Below are positions 62,500-64,000 of a DNA stretch of 64,000 nt, piece after piece (positions within the stretch are counted from its first letter, which is position 1; each line of letters starts with the position of its first letter). Origin of the DNA: Hymenolepis diminuta (lineage: Eukaryota > Platyhelminthes > Cestoda > Cyclophyllidea > Hymenolepididae); the NCBI GenBank assembly GCA_900708905.1, contig CAADRB010000001.1, forward strand, positions 2,062,051-2,126,050. The letters are read 5' to 3'. A program made the translations under genes and the position numbers. The notes below the pieces were generated by a model. That model worked only from the letters and a program-made list of their open reading frames with translations, had not been told where the DNA came from and ran no database searches.

Positions 62500-63572
62500 C
62501 TATAAAAAGTAAAATAGAACAAGATTAAGTACTGATGGCTTTGTGAAAGAAACGAGGGCTAACAAATCGAAACCACAGAAAAATGCAAAAAATAGGAGGC
62601 ACTAAAGGGACTCCAAACTAGTTACGCAATGGATTATAAAGACAGTTAAGTTATTCGAAGGTACTTCAATAGAAGATGTTACTCTCTGTTCTACTTGATT
62701 GAAACTACTGGTTATTTTCTTTTAAACAGACTACTGACCTCCAATAAACCTGGTCTTCTAGTGAAAACTGAGTCGGTTTGCCTTTCTGTCCCATTAGAAT
62801 CCAAACTTAGCATTACTAACAAATAGACATCACCGTTAGATCACTAGATCTGTTGAATTTAAAAACAATTTTCCCGTTTAGCAATGTGCATTAAATCCCT
62901 GTAAATTAGAGAAGTTAGTAAAATGAAGGCAGCGAAATGATTGAAATTAAAATCTCTAAAGCGGTTTTCATTTCCCAATAGCACGAAACAAAGCATAACC
63001 TTGACTTAACTCCTAACGGACTCAACGAAATTGATGAGATCATAGAAAACACAAACATGGCTCAAGATACTGGCTATCTTCAATCACTGTGGTGATCAAT
63101 TCGTGAGTTCTCGACCATTTATTTGCATTCATTTCAATCTCTCATTTTTATTTAAATGAAGAGCAAAATAACCCCACCCCTCATCTCAGGTCACTCTCAT
63201 TATCAATAACCCAATCTCGTCTTCCTTTCTAATAACCTGGTCTAGTCGGACCAATAGAACCAAGATGGTCACTAAATGTAACAGCTGTTCAGCTTTCAAA
63301 ATGGTAACACATTTACCAAAATAGATCTTCTCAATGGCTATGTTATTAAAATGCAACTAAGATGGATAAATTTACCACCAGCGTAACATTAAAACCGTAT
63401 ACCTAAAGACCTAGTGGGAAGTTATCAATTTTCAATTAAAATCAACGCAGGAAACTTTTTTCAAGTTCGATTTCACCTTGAATCACCCCCTGAATATAGA
63501 ACATTATAGAGGAGAACTTTCAAATCCAAATAGATCACCAAAATTGACTGACTTATTAAAACTCAAACTAAC

Positions 63573-63835
63573 CTGGTATAGTCCTCCTTGCTCCTCATAT
63601 CTACCAATACCACATCCGTTCTCGAGAGCTGCTGAAGCGCATCGGCAGGATCGATAAGCGGTACCAAGCTGGAGTTGATTCGCTGATAGTCGATATCACT
63701 TCGATTGAAAGTGACGCCAGAGGAAGGAGCAGGGTTTCGCAACTGATTTAGTACCTCACTAGATTCTCCTGCACTGGTCGATGAAGAATTTTGTGTAATT
63801 GCGTCCATATGGGTTGGCCAGGATGAGAGGCAGCT
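63573..63835 (-). CDS. TBCK: TBCK-like protein, penultimate exon (start of rhodanese-like domain)
   Basis: Acceptor ttttccttcatag, donor gttagt; 263 nt, phase 0 to 2, joining the last exon in frame. Starts S-C-L-S-S-W-P-T-H, comparable to the end of the TBC domain in TBCK (N-L-F-C-W-T-P-K). A Ser-rich linker follows, then P-L-I-D-P-A-D-A-L-Q-Q-L and V-V-L-V-D-M-R-S-K-E-D-Y-T. An internal ATG at 63808 could be read as a start, but the strong acceptor just upstream argues for an internal exon. The gene continues to the right of the window. Confidence 0.7.
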
Positions 63836-64000
63836 CTATGAAGGAAAAAAATTGGATGAATTAATGAAAAATGTAAGTTTTAAGCTTCTAAGATCTCACT
63901 GAAATCAAACGTAAATTGTCATGAACCCCCCCAACCATCTATCGACACATTACCTATAATATATGAAGAGCACCACATTTTCCAAAATTCAGATTGAAAA

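Noticed and set aside
63954..64000. Possible further TBCK-like exon at the right window edge
   Set aside because: A donor-like gtaatg exists, but the only frame ending in phase 0 (needed by the next exon) runs into TAG just before it.
1..64000. CRISPR arrays, bacterial operons, tRNA and rRNA genes
   Set aside because: I saw no direct repeat-spacer array, no Shine-Dalgarno-led gene clusters and no tRNA or rRNA signature. The spaced repeats here are eukaryotic exons.

Overview
This is an AT-rich, gene-sparse, intron-rich eukaryotic window with one assembly gap (59045-59233). Nothing looks prokaryotic. The style fits a parasitic flatworm, most likely a tapeworm: long AT-rich introns, very short symmetric exons, and a downstream gene start next to a possible trans-splice acceptor. 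The species assignment is inference.

Three protein-coding loci can be supported. (1) Left, + strand, 2074-8327: the last four exons of an equilibrative nucleoside transporter (ENT/SLC29 family), with consistent splice phases, a stop and an AATAAA. (2) Right edge, - strand, 62166-63835: the last two exons of a gene ending in a rhodanese-like domain, best matched to the C-terminus of TBCK; the rest lies beyond the window. (3) Between them, - strand, about 61661 down to 11528: one giant gene. Its 3' end (exons from 15219 to 11528) encodes an Arb2-like domain (ARB2A/FAM172A type, an alpha/beta-hydrolase-like fold) on ordinary exons of mixed phase. Upstream, spread over about 45 kb, is a train of about 67 tiny exons (12-90 nt, mostly 18-36 nt). 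All have lengths divisible by three, all are open in the same phase (1-1), and each lies between a donor-like and an acceptor-like site on the - strand. They encode short Ser/Thr/Pro/Lys/Glu-rich peptides and join in frame to the Arb2 exons, giving a model of roughly 1,040 codons in about 76 exons.

This architecture is that of a schistosome-type micro-exon gene (MEG), but larger and attached to a conserved intracellular domain instead of a secreted peptide. Several micro-exons are recognisable paralogues of each other, including a roughly 1-kb tandem duplication carrying two exons. Dead or poison exons and two GC-AG introns are also visible. Any subset of exons can be skipped without breaking frame, so the locus could produce a very diverse set of N-terminal tails. 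This is the main discovery candidate of the window.

The TBCK-like stop (62166) and the giant gene's ATG (61661) lie 0.5 kb apart on the same strand. The boundary between them has been tandemly duplicated, leaving a decayed copy of the giant gene's first exon and a decayed copy of the TBCK-like tail. The ENT and giant genes converge tail to tail, with about 3.2 kb between stop codons. Remaining space is AT-rich intron sequence with fragments of dispersed repeats, one possible LTR-like block and a few unexplained open frames. I was reading by eye, so exon calls in the array are individually moderate but collectively strong.
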